NCBI GenBank assembly: GCA_049840475.1
Contig: JASGKX010000003.1
Coordinates: forward strand, 744,001-808,000
From: JBGVSA01 sp049840475
GTDB lineage: Bacteria; Pseudomonadota; Gammaproteobacteria; Burkholderiales; Rhodocyclaceae
Reading direction: 5' to 3'
Length of the DNA stretch: 64,000 nucleotides
Part shown: positions 1 through 10,343 of the stretch, in pieces
How the letters are laid out: every line of letters starts with the position of its first letter
Numbering within the stretch: the first letter of the stretch is position 1
The notes under the pieces: model-generated
Seen by the model: only the letters and a program-made list of their open reading frames with translations
What the model was told of the DNA's origin: nothing
Databases searched by the model: none
Translations under genes and position numbers: made by a program

Positions 1-2203
1 TGGTGATGCTCGGCCCGCTGGCAATAGTAAGGCCACTGTCGCTCATCACCGTGTCGCCCGTGATCACGCTGGTGAACCCGGGGTTGTCGGCGATCTGGAT
101 CTGCAACCTGCCATTGGCGTCAACTTCAGTCTTGACGTTCGCACCCGAGTACATGCCCGCCGTCAGGGCATCGCCTTCAATGCTGAAGGTCTCGCCCAGC
201 TTCTTGTCAACCGAACCGCTGTTGCCCACGAAGGTCATTGGCGTGTCGCCCAGCGTGGAGATGTCCTGCTGCACTGCCCACAGTTGACTGCCGTTGATGG
301 CGTCCTTGCTGGTCTCGGAGACATCCCCCGCGGCAACGTTGGTGATCTTGGTGCCGTCGGCGCCACCGGCCAGCGTGATGCTGTCGTAGTTCACCGAACC
401 ATCGCCATTGCGGTCGTACTTGACCGCACCCTGGTCGACGCCTTCGATCGCGTCGGCCACGGTGTTGTAGGTGTCGCCACCGATGGTGATGAACGGACCC
501 GTCACTGCACCCGTGCTGCTGTCGATGTAGGTGTCGCCGCCAATGATGTTGGTCACACCCTGCAACTGGCTCACGTTGACCGCGTCCGTGCTGGCCGTGC
601 CGGCCGCGACGTTGACAATCTTCATGCTGGCCGCGTCAATCCCCGCCGTGGTCATGCTCGGGCCACCCACGATGGTCACGCCATTGGTGTCCATTACCGT
701 GTTACCGGCCGTAACCGAATCGACTGTGATGTCCTTCTCAAGCGCCACCGTCATCTGTTTGGTGGCGTCGTCGTAGGTCACCGTGGTGTTGCTGCCGTCG
801 CCCTTGAAGGTCAGCACGTCGCCAGCCTTGATTGCTCCGCCCGCACCGCCTTCGTCGGCGACGTTCCAGCCACCTTCCAGCGTTGTCACGCGGCTGTCGA
901 TGCTGGTCACCTGATCGCCCAGGTTGGCGATGTTGGTGTTGATCGTCGTGATGCTGCCTTCAACATTGCTCACGCGGCCATCGATGCTGGTGATGCTGTT
1001 GTTGATGTCGCCGATCTGCGTGTTGATCGAAGTGACGTCACCTTCGACCGTGCTGACACGACCGTCGATGCTCGTCACCTGGTCACCCAGGGCGTTGAGT
1101 TGACCGACATTGACCGCATCGGTGTCAGCCACGCCGGCTGCGACGTTCTTGATCTGCGTGCCGTCGGCGCCGCCGAGCGTGATCGTGTCGTGAGAGGCGT
1201 CGTCATACCTGACCGTGGCGGCCAGAACGCTGTCGATCGCGGTGATTGCCGCGCCCACATTGTTCACCGTGCTGCCATCGACGACATAGGTCGGTGCCGT
1301 GACCGTTCCGTCCGCATTGACCGTCGAGTCGCCGCCCAACGCATTGGCCGTCGAACTGGCCAGCGCATAGAGCTGCGAGCCATTGATGGCGTCGAGCGAC
1401 GACGTATTGATGGCGCCGTCCGCCACATTGGTCAGTACCTGTGCGGCGCCGGGCGTCGCGGCGTCGCCACCTGCGGCGATCAGCGACAACTGATCCGTAC
1501 CGGTGCGTTGCACCGGGCCGATCGTGCCGTTTTCGATATTCGTCGTCAGGTTGGTGACGGTGGTCCCCAGGCTGGTGATCGACTGATCCACCGCCCACAA
1601 TTGGCTACCGTTGATGGCGTCCTTGCTGGTCTCGGACACATCGCCTGCGGCCACGTTGGTGATCTTGGTGCCGTCGGCACCGCCGCCCAGCGTGATGCTG
1701 TCGTAGTTCACCGAACCATCGCCGTTACGGTCGTACTTGACCACGCCGTCGAGCACGCTGTTGATACTGGTGATGTCGCCTTCGATGGTGGTCACGCGAC
1801 CGTCGATGCTGCTCACCGCAGCATCGGTCACCTTCAACTGACTCACGTTCACCGCATCGGTGTCCGACAGGCCGGCCGCCACGTTGGTGATGCGGCGCTC
1901 ACTACCCGCCGAACCAACCGAAACCTCACCCATGGCATTGCCCGCCACTGCCGAGCCGTCGATGGAGTAACCCGCCTTGCTCAGATCGCTGGCCGAACCG
2001 TCTGCCACAGAATTCGCGCCTAGCGCGACGGAGTTGTCGGAGCTTGCACGCGCAGCGTGACCCAGCGCGGTGGCGTTCAGACCGGCTTGCGCTTCGCTGC
2101 CGAGCACCGAACCATAATCTCCAGTCACCGTGGAGTTGGCCCCCACCGCCACGCCACGCAGCTTATTGGCAACCGCCAACTCGCCGATCGAGGTCGAACG
2201 CGC
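1..2203 (-). CDS. Trimeric autotransporter adhesin, stalk part after a frameshift (3' end outside window)
   Basis: This is the downstream continuation of the adhesin that starts at 5627, read in the neighbouring frame. The frame is open from about 2203 to the window edge. It holds YadA/Hia-type stalk and neck elements: repeated NVAAG, DAVNV(S/G)QL, DAINGSQLWAV, and blocks pairing TSIDGRV or TTIEGD that look like trimeric coiled coil. The C-terminal YadA membrane anchor is not reached, so the gene continues to the left of position 1. Reading resumes with RSTSIGELAVANKLRGVAVG, exactly the head-repeat sequence expected after the first ORF, so the two pieces were or are one gene. No start codon belongs to this part. 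A long plus-strand ORF here is codon-aligned antisense. Confidence 0.85.
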
Positions 2204-5200
2204 CGTCAGCCTGAGCTTCACTGCCCACGGCGGTGGAACTGGTGTAGTCGGTAACGGTTTCGCTATAGGTATTGGCAGCATGAGCACGCAGGCCGAGTGC
2301 CACACCGCCACCAAAGTTGTCGGCAACACTGGCGCCCTTGTCCACCTTGGCGCCCGCTCCGATGGAGGTGCCATAGTTAACCGTGGTCTGCGCGCCGTCG
2401 CCGACGGCTATGCCGGACGACCAACCGCCCTGCCTGACGTCCACCACCGCGTTGTTGCCGATCACCACCGAATTGACGCCAAAGACGTCGCGGGCATTGT
2501 TGCCCATGGCGATGGAGTTGCTGCTATTGGCGATTGCATTCGGGCCGACGGCAATGCTGTTCTGTCCGATGGCCTGCGAATCCGGCAAGGTCGAGTTAGC
2601 GTGGAAGTACTTGTTGCCCTTCTCGTAGATGTTGGTGATGGCGTCGCCCACGGTGTTGTAGGTGTCGCCATTCAACGTAATGAACGGTCCCGTCACCGCG
2701 CCCGTGCTGTTGTCGATGTAAGTGTCGCCACCGATGACGTCAACGACCTGCTGATTACTGGCCTTGAGCTGGCGAACGTTGACCGCGTCGGTATCTTGCG
2801 TGCCACCCGCCACATTGGTGATCTGGCGCTCCGCGCCCGAGTTGCCAACGGAGACTGCACCTGCGGTCGAACTGACGCTCGCGCCGCTGAACAATTCGGC
2901 CACGCCGTTCATGCCGGCGCGGTCGGCGATGGAATTTGCGCCAAGAGCGACGGTACTATCGAGAAGCGCGGACGCAGAGTTGCCCAAGGCCAGGCCATTG
3001 TTGGCCTGTGCTTTAGCGTATGCCCCCACAGTTGTTCCGCCCACGGCCGCACTTGCCGACCACCCCACCGCTACGCCATTGCTACCCGTTGCGGCCGAAC
3101 CACCACCCAGTGCAACTCCACGCACGCCCGTCACGACGGCAGCCTTACCAACCGCAATGCCGTAGTCAGCACTCACAGTTGCCCTTGCCCCCACGGCAAC
3201 ACTGCTTTGGTTGAGTCCTGCGGTACTGGACCCCACGGCAACGCTGTAGCCTCCCCCCGCCGATGCGCGGAAGCCCGAGGCGATGGATTCCGTGCCGGTG
3301 ACGCTGGCCGAATACCCCAAAGCGACCCCACCTCCACTACTGACGTAGGATCTTGACCCTATCGCGGTCCCTTGCCCCCACATGCCACCTCCGCCGATGG
3401 CCGTAGCGGAGGTTCCCAGCGCAACGGCGAAGCCCCCGTCATAAGCGCCGCCCAAAGCCACAGCGCTTTCGCCAATAGCGATATTTCTTCCGTACGTAGC
3501 GGACGCCCCAAGGCCAATGGCGATCAAACCGGGAACGCCACTGATGCTCGGGTTGGCATACGCGCCACGGCCAATGGCAATCGAGTCTGTTCCTGTCGCA
3601 TAAGCGCTGGCACCCATCGCGATCAATCCGGCGCCCGTACCACTCACGTTGTTGTAAACCGCCTGCGCACCATGGCCGATGGCAACCGCTTCACTGGCCG
3701 TCGCGGACGAGGAGGACCCGATGGCTACCGCGTCGGATGCCGTATTGGTCGCCTTGTAGCCGAGAGCGACGCTAGAACCGCCCAATGCCGTGGCGGCCAA
3801 TCCGATGGCAATGGCATTGACTCCTTTCGTCACGGCCTGGGGGCCGACCGCAATACTGTCCGTACCGACGGCACTGGAGTCAGCGAGCGTCGAGTTAGCG
3901 TGAAAGTACTTACTACCGGTGGCATATATGTTGGTGATCGCATCCGCCACGGTGTTGTAGGTCGTGCCGGCCAATGTGATGAAAGGCCCCGCCACGTCAC
4001 CGTTGGCATTGATTGTCGTGGTGCCACCGATGAGGTCAGCGATCGCCTGATTGCCGGCTTTGAGCTGACGGACGTTCACGGCGTCGGTATCTTGCGTACC
4101 TCCGGCAACATTGATGACCTGGCGCTCGCCGCCCGCACTGCCGACCGACACCGCACCGGCACTCGATGCGACAGTCGTACTGGAGAACATCTCAACTTTG
4201 CCCGACATCCCCGTGCGGTCTGCGATGGCGTTGGCGCCCAACGCCACGGAGGTACCTGCCACCGATGTTGCCTTGCTACCCAAGGCGGTACTCCAGTTTC
4301 CCGTAGCCGTCGCGTTACCGCCCATCACCGTGCTCCAATCCCCGCCCGCCGACGCGTTCGACCCCAGGGCAGACGCATAGGTGGCAGTGGTAACTTGAGC
4401 CCCCTGACCGATGGCGATGCTGTTGATCGTCTTCGCTTGAGCCCCGGAGCCCAGCGCCAGCGCATTGCCGCCAGTTGCCAGCGCAGTCATCCCGATAGCG
4501 ACGGCGTTGGTGGCAGTGCCTGAACCGGCACTGGCATTGGTACCCATTGCGATGGAGTTGTCAGTCGCAGCTTTCGCGGTCTGTCCGAAGGCCACTGCGC
4601 TTTGACCGGCGGCAGTCGTCTGGCTGCCGAATGCAATGGCATTGGCGGTCGTAGCGACCGCACTCTTGCCTAGTGCTACGGAGTTGTCCGCCAAGGCTGT
4701 CGCTGCGTGCCCGAGTGCAAACGCCCCTGACCCGGATGCTGTCGCCACGTTGCCGAGAGCAATAGCGTTGTCATTGGTTGCACTGGTCGCCTTGCCGATC
4801 GCCACGCTGCGATCGCCAGAGGCGTTGGCAGACCAGCCGATGGCTGTTGCGGTGTCCCCCGTCACCGTGGCGAGCGTACCAATTGAAAGCGCATTGGATG
4901 AGTAGGCCAATGCCGAAGCACCAACGGCGGTCGCGCTGGAACCCGATGCGATCGCATTCAATCCAATGGCCGTCGCCGCGCTGCCACTTGCAGCGGCGTT
5001 GGTGCCTATGGCTGTGGCATTGGTAGCGGACGCATTGGCAATCAGCCCCAGGGCAAGCGCGCCTTCTCCGCCAGAAGCGGTGGCATAGCCACCGATGGCA
5101 AACGATTTCGCGGATGTCGCCGAAGAGCCCCAACCGATTGCCGTACTGTAATCGCCCTGGGCTCCAGCGCCCATGCCAAAGGCAGACGAGCTCTTTCCTT

Positions 5201-5627
5201 CCGCGTGAGCGCCGGGGCCAAAGGCGGTGCTGCCGTATCCGGTAGCGGATGAGAATTGGCCAAAGGCCATGGATGCGGAGCCAGAAGCCGTGGCACCGGC
5301 GCCAAGGGCGATCGCATTATCGGCCGAAGCAGTCGCCGCGCCGCCAATTGCAACGGCAAATCCACCAACAGCCGTCGCATTTCCCCCGTTTATTGCAGTG
5401 TTCGTGGCCACACCACCATCGCTGCCGGCAGTTCCTCCCCCTTGTGCAATGAACGCATCCACGGGGTCGCTGAACGCGCCTACCACGGCAGCCGCTGCGA
5501 TGGCTAGCGTCCGCACCTTGCCGGCTTTGCCACTTTTGCCGCCCTTGGTGCGGGCACTGGCAATTTCCGACACCGCGGCCCATGTATTCGTACTTTCGTT
5601 CCAGACAACGCGATATGCCGTATTCAC
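2163..5627 (-). CDS. Trimeric autotransporter adhesin, N-terminal part (frameshifted near 2200-2206)
   Basis: Type Vc secreted surface adhesin (YadA/Hia family). The product starts with an extended signal peptide (MNTAYRVVWNESTNTW, then a hydrophobic stretch ending near residue 60). Two long tracts of YadA-head repeats follow, of the form AxAxGxxSxAxG with AIG/ALG turns, each closed by a neck with DAVNVRQL. The start is GTG at 5627 with AAGGAG eight bases upstream. The 1154-residue frame stops at 2163, but sequence similarity to the head continues in the next frame from about 2203. One surplus G in the coding-strand run GACGGCGCG explains this. It is either a sequencing indel or a genuine loss-of-function or phase-variable change. 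The response regulator and hybrid kinase upstream are plausible regulators. Confidence 0.9.
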   Translation of the reverse strand: MNTAYRVVWNESTNTWAAVSEIASARTKGGKSGKAGKVRTLAIAAAAVVGAFSDPVDAFIAQGGGTAGSDGGVATNTAINGGNATAVGGFAVAIGGAATASADNAIALGAGATASGSASMAFGQFSSATGYGSTAFGPGAHAEGKSSSAFGMGAGAQGDYSTAIGWGSSATSAKSFAIGGYATASGGEGALALGLIANASATNATAIGTNAAASGSAATAIGLNAIASGSSATAVGASALAYSSNALSIGTLATVTGDTATAIGWSANASGDRSVAIGKATSATNDNAIALGNVATASGSGAFALGHAATALADNSVALGKSAVATTANAIAFGSQTTAAGQSAVAFGQTAKAATDNSIAMGTNASAGSGTATNAVAIGMTALATGGNALALGSGAQAKTINSIAIGQGAQVTTATYASALGSNASAGGDWSTVMGGNATATGNWSTALGSKATSVAGTSVALGANAIADRTGMSGKVEMFSSTTVASSAGAVSVGSAGGERQVINVAGGTQDTDAVNVRQLKAGNQAIADLIGGTTTINANGDVAGPFITLAGTTYNTVADAITNIYATGSKYFHANSTLADSSAVGTDSIAVGPQAVTKGVNAIAIGLAATALGGSSVALGYKATNTASDAVAIGSSSSATASEAVAIGHGAQAVYNNVSGTGAGLIAMGASAYATGTDSIAIGRGAYANPSISGVPGLIAIGLGASATYGRNIAIGESAVALGGAYDGGFAVALGTSATAIGGGGMWGQGTAIGSRSYVSSGGGVALGYSASVTGTESIASGFRASAGGGYSVAVGSSTAGLNQSSVAVGARATVSADYGIAVGKAAVVTGVRGVALGGGSAATGSNGVAVGWSASAAVGGTTVGAYAKAQANNGLALGNSASALLDSTVALGANSIADRAGMNGVAELFSGASVSSTAGAVSVGNSGAERQITNVAGGTQDTDAVNVRQLKASNQQVVDVIGGDTYIDNSTGAVTGPFITLNGDTYNTVGDAITNIYEKGNKYFHANSTLPDSQAIGQNSIAVGPNAIANSSNSIAMGNNARDVFGVNSVVIGNNAVVDVRQGGWSSGIAVGDGAQTTVNYGTSIGAGAKVDKGASVADNFGGGVALGLRAHAANTYSETVTDYTSSTAVGSEAQADGAFDLDRRVGGCQ

Positions 5628-6038
5628 TTCCGCTCTCCTTACAATCCCTGATGCTCAGGCTCTGTGCGAAGCGGCTGACCGGATATCGGATAAGGACCAA
5701 CAACGCACTGCTCGATGACGAGCGGAATGTAAGAGAACCTATTAGGACGACTTATCCAGAAGGTGCTGGTTTTGTTTGAATGTTCCAGAGATCACCCACA
5801 GGAACTGTCTTGCTTTGGGACACCGCTTGATACACATCACAAGATCGACCAGCGTTTTTTCCAGTGGACACAATCGGGTGCCGTACCTACGGAACGCCTG
5901 CTGGGAAAAATAGGGAGATTCCCTGTATGGCTATCGGCCTGCCCCGATGGCGACGCGCCAGCAAATCTCAGGAGACAAAGAGGAAGCAAGAGCCCAGAGG
6001 CCCTTCAACTTGGGATACGAAACCGAACAGACGAGCCG
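5628..6038. other. Upstream region of the adhesin gene
   Basis: About 410 bases without a convincing gene, lying between the adhesin start and the end of the response-regulator gene. It is visibly less GC-rich than its neighbours in places (for example 5770-5900), as expected for a promoter and long 5' leader. I could not assign a -35/-10 pair with confidence. The only clear signal is the AAGGAG ribosome-binding site directly before 5627. Confidence 0.5.
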
Positions 6039-6683
6039 TCAATCCAGCCCGGTATTGCGTGCGTAGTCGATGAGATCCTGATCGGTCTTGGCGCCGACCT
6101 TGTTCATGGCGCAGCGCTTTTGATAGCTGACCGTTTTTTTGCTCCGGTTGAGAGCATCGGCAATTTCGTTGACCGTAAGACCGCCCGCAAACAGACGCAC
6201 CACCTCGGTCTCACGCAGCGTGAGTTGGGTGGCACGGCTGGTCAGTCGCGTATCGGTCGCCGATTGCAGGATAGCCGCCACCTTTTCCGGCATATAACTC
6301 TTTCCGGTAGCAACCGCGCGGATAGCACGCAAAACGTCGCTCGCGTCGCTGGTCTTGATCAGCACGCTATTGGCACCTCGCTTGAGAACGAGGCGGAAGA
6401 TGAACGGGCTTTCCAGCACGGTCAGCACGATGATGCCCATATGCGGATAACGCTGGCGCAGGGCACGGACGAGCATCGACCCATCATCGCCAGGCGCGAC
6501 GCCAGGCATTTTGTAGTCGGTTACCACCAGGTCGGGCTTTTGCGCATCGACCAGTGCCAGCAATTGGCGTGCGTCGGTGGCCTGTCCGCAGACGACAATG
6601 TCAAGTTCGCGCGAGATGACACTCACCAGCCCCGAAAGGACGATCGGGTGATCATCCGCAATGACGATCCGGATCATTTCCAC
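6039..6683 (-). CDS. LuxR/NarL-type response regulator (RcsB-like)
   Basis: DNA-binding response regulator of 214 residues. The receiver domain (about 1-125) has the acidic pair D10-D11, phosphoacceptor D56 in VVTDYKMPG and the conserved K110. The LuxR-type helix-turn-helix (about 150-205) contains LTLRETEVVRLFAGG and NEIADALNRSKKTVS. It begins inside the last codons of the hybrid sensor kinase gene (10-base overlap), so the two are translationally coupled and almost certainly partners in an RcsC/RcsB-like or BvgS-like phosphorelay. The adhesin gene lies directly downstream on the same strand and is the obvious candidate target, but that is inference from position only. Confidence 0.93.
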   Translation of the reverse strand: MEMIRIVIADDHPIVLSGLVSVISRELDIVVCGQATDARQLLALVDAQKPDLVVTDYKMPGVAPGDDGSMLVRALRQRYPHMGIIVLTVLESPFIFRLVLKRGANSVLIKTSDASDVLRAIRAVATGKSYMPEKVAAILQSATDTRLTSRATQLTLRETEVVRLFAGGLTVNEIADALNRSKKTVSYQKRCAMNKVGAKTDQDLIDYARNTGLD

Positions 6684-9600
6684 GCCTCGATGATGTTCTC
6701 AATGTAGTCGCCCAGTTCCAAGGCCGCATGGCGAGCAGTCTCGATTTCCCCGCCAGCCAATGCGGTTTCAATACGCAGGCAAAGCTCAACGCCCTCTTCC
6801 TGCGCGAGCGAGAGAAAGCCGCCCTTGACGTGGTGAACGATGGCCTCCAGTGCAGCACTGTCACCGTGCACGATCGCCCGACGCAACTGCTCCCCGTCGA
6901 TCTGCAACGCAGTCACCATGCGAGCCCGGTTGCTTTCGTCGCCCAGCACTACGCCAACCATCCCATCGGCATGACGCACTCGCACTGACTTATCGTTCGG
7001 CACGTCGTGACTGAACGAGCGCAGGTTGGCATATAAGGCGTCAAGCAGGACCGGTTTGACCAGATAGGCCTGCATGCCTGAAGCAAGGCTGGTTTCGATC
7101 TGTCCGGTCAGCGCATTCGCGGACATACCGATAACCGGCGTGGAGACGCCTCTTGCGCGAAGTGCCGACACCAGTTGGTCACCATCCATGCCCGGCAGGT
7201 TGATGTCGGTGATGATCACATCGGGCGCGATCCGCTCGATCCATTGCAACAGGCCTTCGGCATCCCTGAAGGGACTGGCCTGGCAGCCCATCCTGGCGAG
7301 TTGCTCAACGAGCAGGTCGCGACTGATGGTGTTGTCTTCGACCAATGCGACATGCAACCCCAGCGGCGTCAATTCGTGGCGAGTGCGCGCACTATCCGCT
7401 CGGCCTGCGCGCCCAAGCGCGACACGCATTGCGCGAACGATGCTGGCACGACTATAGGGATCGGCCCCGAAGAACTTGTCGCGCGACACTTCGGACTGGG
7501 GCGCGCTGTCGAGTTGGACCACGGCGGCGTACTTTTCGTCACCAGGCATAGGAACGTCGTCGTCGCTGATCAACAAGATCGAATCATCCTGTGCCACTCC
7601 GGGTGGCCATGGATCACCCTCGGCGATGACAATCGCGCCGCGGCTCTGCGCCAACGTGTGCAGATTGTCACGTACGTCGGTGGCCGCTGCGCGGATGACA
7701 ACGCTGGCGCCATCCAGAGACAGCTCCGGCTGTGCGCTCACGCGCACCGGCAGATCCATGTCGAGAAAGAAGCAACTACCCAGCCCCGGAGTGCTGGCAA
7801 GATCGATGTCCCCGCCCATCAATTGCGCCAGACGCCGGCTGATTGGCAGGCCCAGCCCGGTACCTTGCACCCCGCCTTTCGATGCCCCTTCCACCTGAAC
7901 GAAAGGCTCGAACAGACGTAGTTGGTCTGCATCGGCAATCCCCTCCCCCGAATCCGCGACTTGCAGACTCAAGTGTGTTGACGGTAGTGCGTTGGCTTCG
8001 TCCGCGGTAGCTTCGATATCCAGGCGCACCACCACGCGCCCGACGTGCGTAAACTTGATGGCATTGCTGATCAGGTTGGCCGCAATCTGGCGCAGCCGTG
8101 CCGGGTCACCCACAAGCTGGAACTCGGGCGCGGGTTGGAGACAACACTGCAGCGCCAGTCCTTTTTTGTGGGCCAGTGGCGCATAGCTGGTGATGGTCAA
8201 CTCGATGAGGTCGACTGGATTGAATACGGTGTTTTCAAGTTGGAATTCACCCGCCTCAATGCGCGAGAAATCGAGCACGCTATTGATGACCTCGAGCAAC
8301 GCGCGTGCCGAGTTCTGCGCCACGTCCAAACGCCTGCGTTGCGATTCGGGCAGGCCGTCGCGCTCCATCAGTTCAAGCGTACCCAGCATGCCATGCAGCG
8401 GAGTGCGGATTTCGTGACTCATCGTCGACAGGAACAGTGACTTGGCAGCGTTGGCTGCATCGGCGCTGGCCCGGGCCTGTTGTGCCTGTTCTGCGGACGC
8501 ATATACCAAGGACTCGGCCCGTTTGCGCTCAGTAATATCAGCCAGCGAGCACAGCATGGCAGGCTCGCCCTGGTAGCGCGTCGCGTTGGCGGCGACCAGC
8601 ACATAGCGGATTTCTCCCGCGCGATCGGTACACGCCATTTCTGCAGTGTGCCCGTCAGGAGGGAGCTGATGCGCCAAAGCCTCGCGCAAGAGCATGCCAT
8701 TGCGATCGGGTAGCGGTCGTTGCAAGAGTTCTTCGGCAAGACGATTGGCGATCACAACAGAACGATCAGACAAGCGCAGCACGAATATGCCGGATGGCGC
8801 CGCTGCCAGCACACCAGCGGTGAGCGCCTCGCTCTCTTTCAAGCGCAAGAGCTGGCTGGCCGCCGGCAACAGGACTTCCGCTCGAAACCGTCGGTAGCCG
8901 ATGGCAATGATCGTCAGCGCAATCGCGACGATCACGGATGCCACTGTCACCCGCCACAAGTCAGCCCGAAACGCCTCGACGACGGGGACGCCATAAAGCA
9001 CCAGTTCAGAATGACTTCTTATGCTCAACAACAGCATGCCTTTGCCAAACCGATAGTCGGAGAGAAAGTCCCGGTCGACCAATGCATCGCGCGTAATGAT
9101 CGGCCGTAGCCCCGCGAGTTCGGTGCCTTCAAACACTGGCGTCTCGTCGTCCAGATAGACGCTGAAGCGACGCAACTGACTCGCGGAGATGTCCGCAAGT
9201 TGCATCATGCTGGAGCCCACAGCCGCGATTGTGGTGGCCAATTCAGTCCCATTCGGCCCTTCGATCGAAAAGCGTCGCGCGACATAAGCGATGGGCTGTG
9301 TGGTCGGAAGCGGGTGTGCCAGTCGCCGATTGGCAATCACGGACAACTCGGAAAATGCGCTCTCGCCCAAGGCCACCTGGAGCTGTTTGACGAGTGCGAC
9401 GAGCGCATCGAGATCTGCGGGCGGCCCCACCCCGTTCGCGGCCGGCAAGAGCACCGCGCGTGAGCCATCGTTGGTAACCACTACCGTGGTGATCAACGCC
9501 CCCTGCGCGGGCCATTCGATCGCTTCGAATCGGGCTACGCGCCAGGCCAACCCTACCCACGCAGGAGGAACCGGCGCGCTGTCGCGCGTTAGCATGACGA

Positions 9601-9940
9601 ATCTATGTGTGTAGGGCGTCGCGCCCACCTCGGCGCGCGGGCCGTGTGGGCTGACACTCGGGGCTGTCTCGCCATCCGGCCAATGTGCCGCGACATCCGA
9701 AACCTGAATCGCATATCGCTGCAAGCGCGTACTCAGGGCGTGCATTCGATCCAAGGCCGCGCGGGCAGAGGCGAGTTGGCGATCTATTGCCTCGGTGAAT
9801 ACCAAGGCCAGATAGGTTGCATACAACGCAAAGATGCCCACCATGGACAGCACGACAAGCTGACGCAGACGCAATCGCGCCCCGCCCTCTCGATGGAGAG
9901 GCGTCCCGTCATCGGAACGCTTGCCGGCAGTCATCGCCAT
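6674..9940 (-). CDS. Hybrid sensor histidine kinase with REC and HPt domains
   Basis: Membrane sensor kinase of 1088 residues. Order: transmembrane helix near 28-48, periplasmic sensor region to about 320, second transmembrane helix (VIVAIALTIIAIGYRRF), PAS-like segment, HisKA with phosphoacceptor H509 in STMSHEIRTPLHG, HATPase (G1/G2 boxes DSGEGIADAD and GTGLGLPISRR), receiver with D912 in IITDINLPGMDG, and a C-terminal HPt with H1036 in HHVKGG. All relay residues are present. I chose ATG at 9940 because AAGGAGG lies eight bases upstream; the frame is open further to 10150, but that extension has no family-like sequence. It overlaps the response-regulator gene, forming a two-gene operon. Confidence 0.92.
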   Translation of the reverse strand: MAMTAGKRSDDGTPLHREGGARLRLRQLVVLSMVGIFALYATYLALVFTEAIDRQLASARAALDRMHALSTRLQRYAIQVSDVAAHWPDGETAPSVSPHGPRAEVGATPYTHRFVMLTRDSAPVPPAWVGLAWRVARFEAIEWPAQGALITTVVVTNDGSRAVLLPAANGVGPPADLDALVALVKQLQVALGESAFSELSVIANRRLAHPLPTTQPIAYVARRFSIEGPNGTELATTIAAVGSSMMQLADISASQLRRFSVYLDDETPVFEGTELAGLRPIITRDALVDRDFLSDYRFGKGMLLLSIRSHSELVLYGVPVVEAFRADLWRVTVASVIVAIALTIIAIGYRRFRAEVLLPAASQLLRLKESEALTAGVLAAAPSGIFVLRLSDRSVVIANRLAEELLQRPLPDRNGMLLREALAHQLPPDGHTAEMACTDRAGEIRYVLVAANATRYQGEPAMLCSLADITERKRAESLVYASAEQAQQARASADAANAAKSLFLSTMSHEIRTPLHGMLGTLELMERDGLPESQRRRLDVAQNSARALLEVINSVLDFSRIEAGEFQLENTVFNPVDLIELTITSYAPLAHKKGLALQCCLQPAPEFQLVGDPARLRQIAANLISNAIKFTHVGRVVVRLDIEATADEANALPSTHLSLQVADSGEGIADADQLRLFEPFVQVEGASKGGVQGTGLGLPISRRLAQLMGGDIDLASTPGLGSCFFLDMDLPVRVSAQPELSLDGASVVIRAAATDVRDNLHTLAQSRGAIVIAEGDPWPPGVAQDDSILLISDDDVPMPGDEKYAAVVQLDSAPQSEVSRDKFFGADPYSRASIVRAMRVALGRAGRADSARTRHELTPLGLHVALVEDNTISRDLLVEQLARMGCQASPFRDAEGLLQWIERIAPDVIITDINLPGMDGDQLVSALRARGVSTPVIGMSANALTGQIETSLASGMQAYLVKPVLLDALYANLRSFSHDVPNDKSVRVRHADGMVGVVLGDESNRARMVTALQIDGEQLRRAIVHGDSAALEAIVHHVKGGFLSLAQEEGVELCLRIETALAGGEIETARHAALELGDYIENIIEAWK

Positions 9941-10343
9941 GACTTGATCCTCCTTGAGTCCACACGGCAACACGGCAGCGCCACGTTTCGAGCCCGCCGT
10001 CTGTCCGATGGAGCCACGCTGGATCACCTGCGAACAGCGCGTCCTTTCCTCGCAGAGCCAGGATGCGGGGCAAATAGGCGAAGGCAATTCCGAACACATG
10101 GACAGAATTGTCTCGGTTCGGAAGTGAGCATCGACCAAGAAATAGCACAACAGTGCTGTACGTATTTACTCTAGATGAATCAGAACAGTCGTACATCCAA
10201 ACCGTTCGAGCCGAGGCAAATCGGATAGAGAATCTCGCCGAGCCGGAGCAGAGCGTCACATTGTTGCGCTGTGTCACAGCGACCAACGTGTCAGAAAAAT
10301 CAAGACTGGTCTGGTTAATCGTCGAGGCGACTGCCTTCACCTT
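9941..10343. other. Divergent intergenic region between kinase operon and second response regulator
   Basis: About 400 bases between the leftward kinase-regulator operon and the rightward response regulator gene. It should contain both promoters. It is clearly less GC-rich near 10150-10290. I could not assign promoter elements reliably and saw no small gene with family-like sequence. Confidence 0.45.

Noticed and set aside
284..2023. 579-residue plus-strand ORF opposite the adhesin
   Set aside because: It is codon-aligned antisense of the adhesin stalk, repetitive in the same way, with no start signal or family-like sequence.
2163..5627. Short-period repeats that could suggest a CRISPR or VNTR
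   Set aside because: The periodicity is in protein (YadA head repeats), with diverged DNA and no constant repeats and unique spacers.
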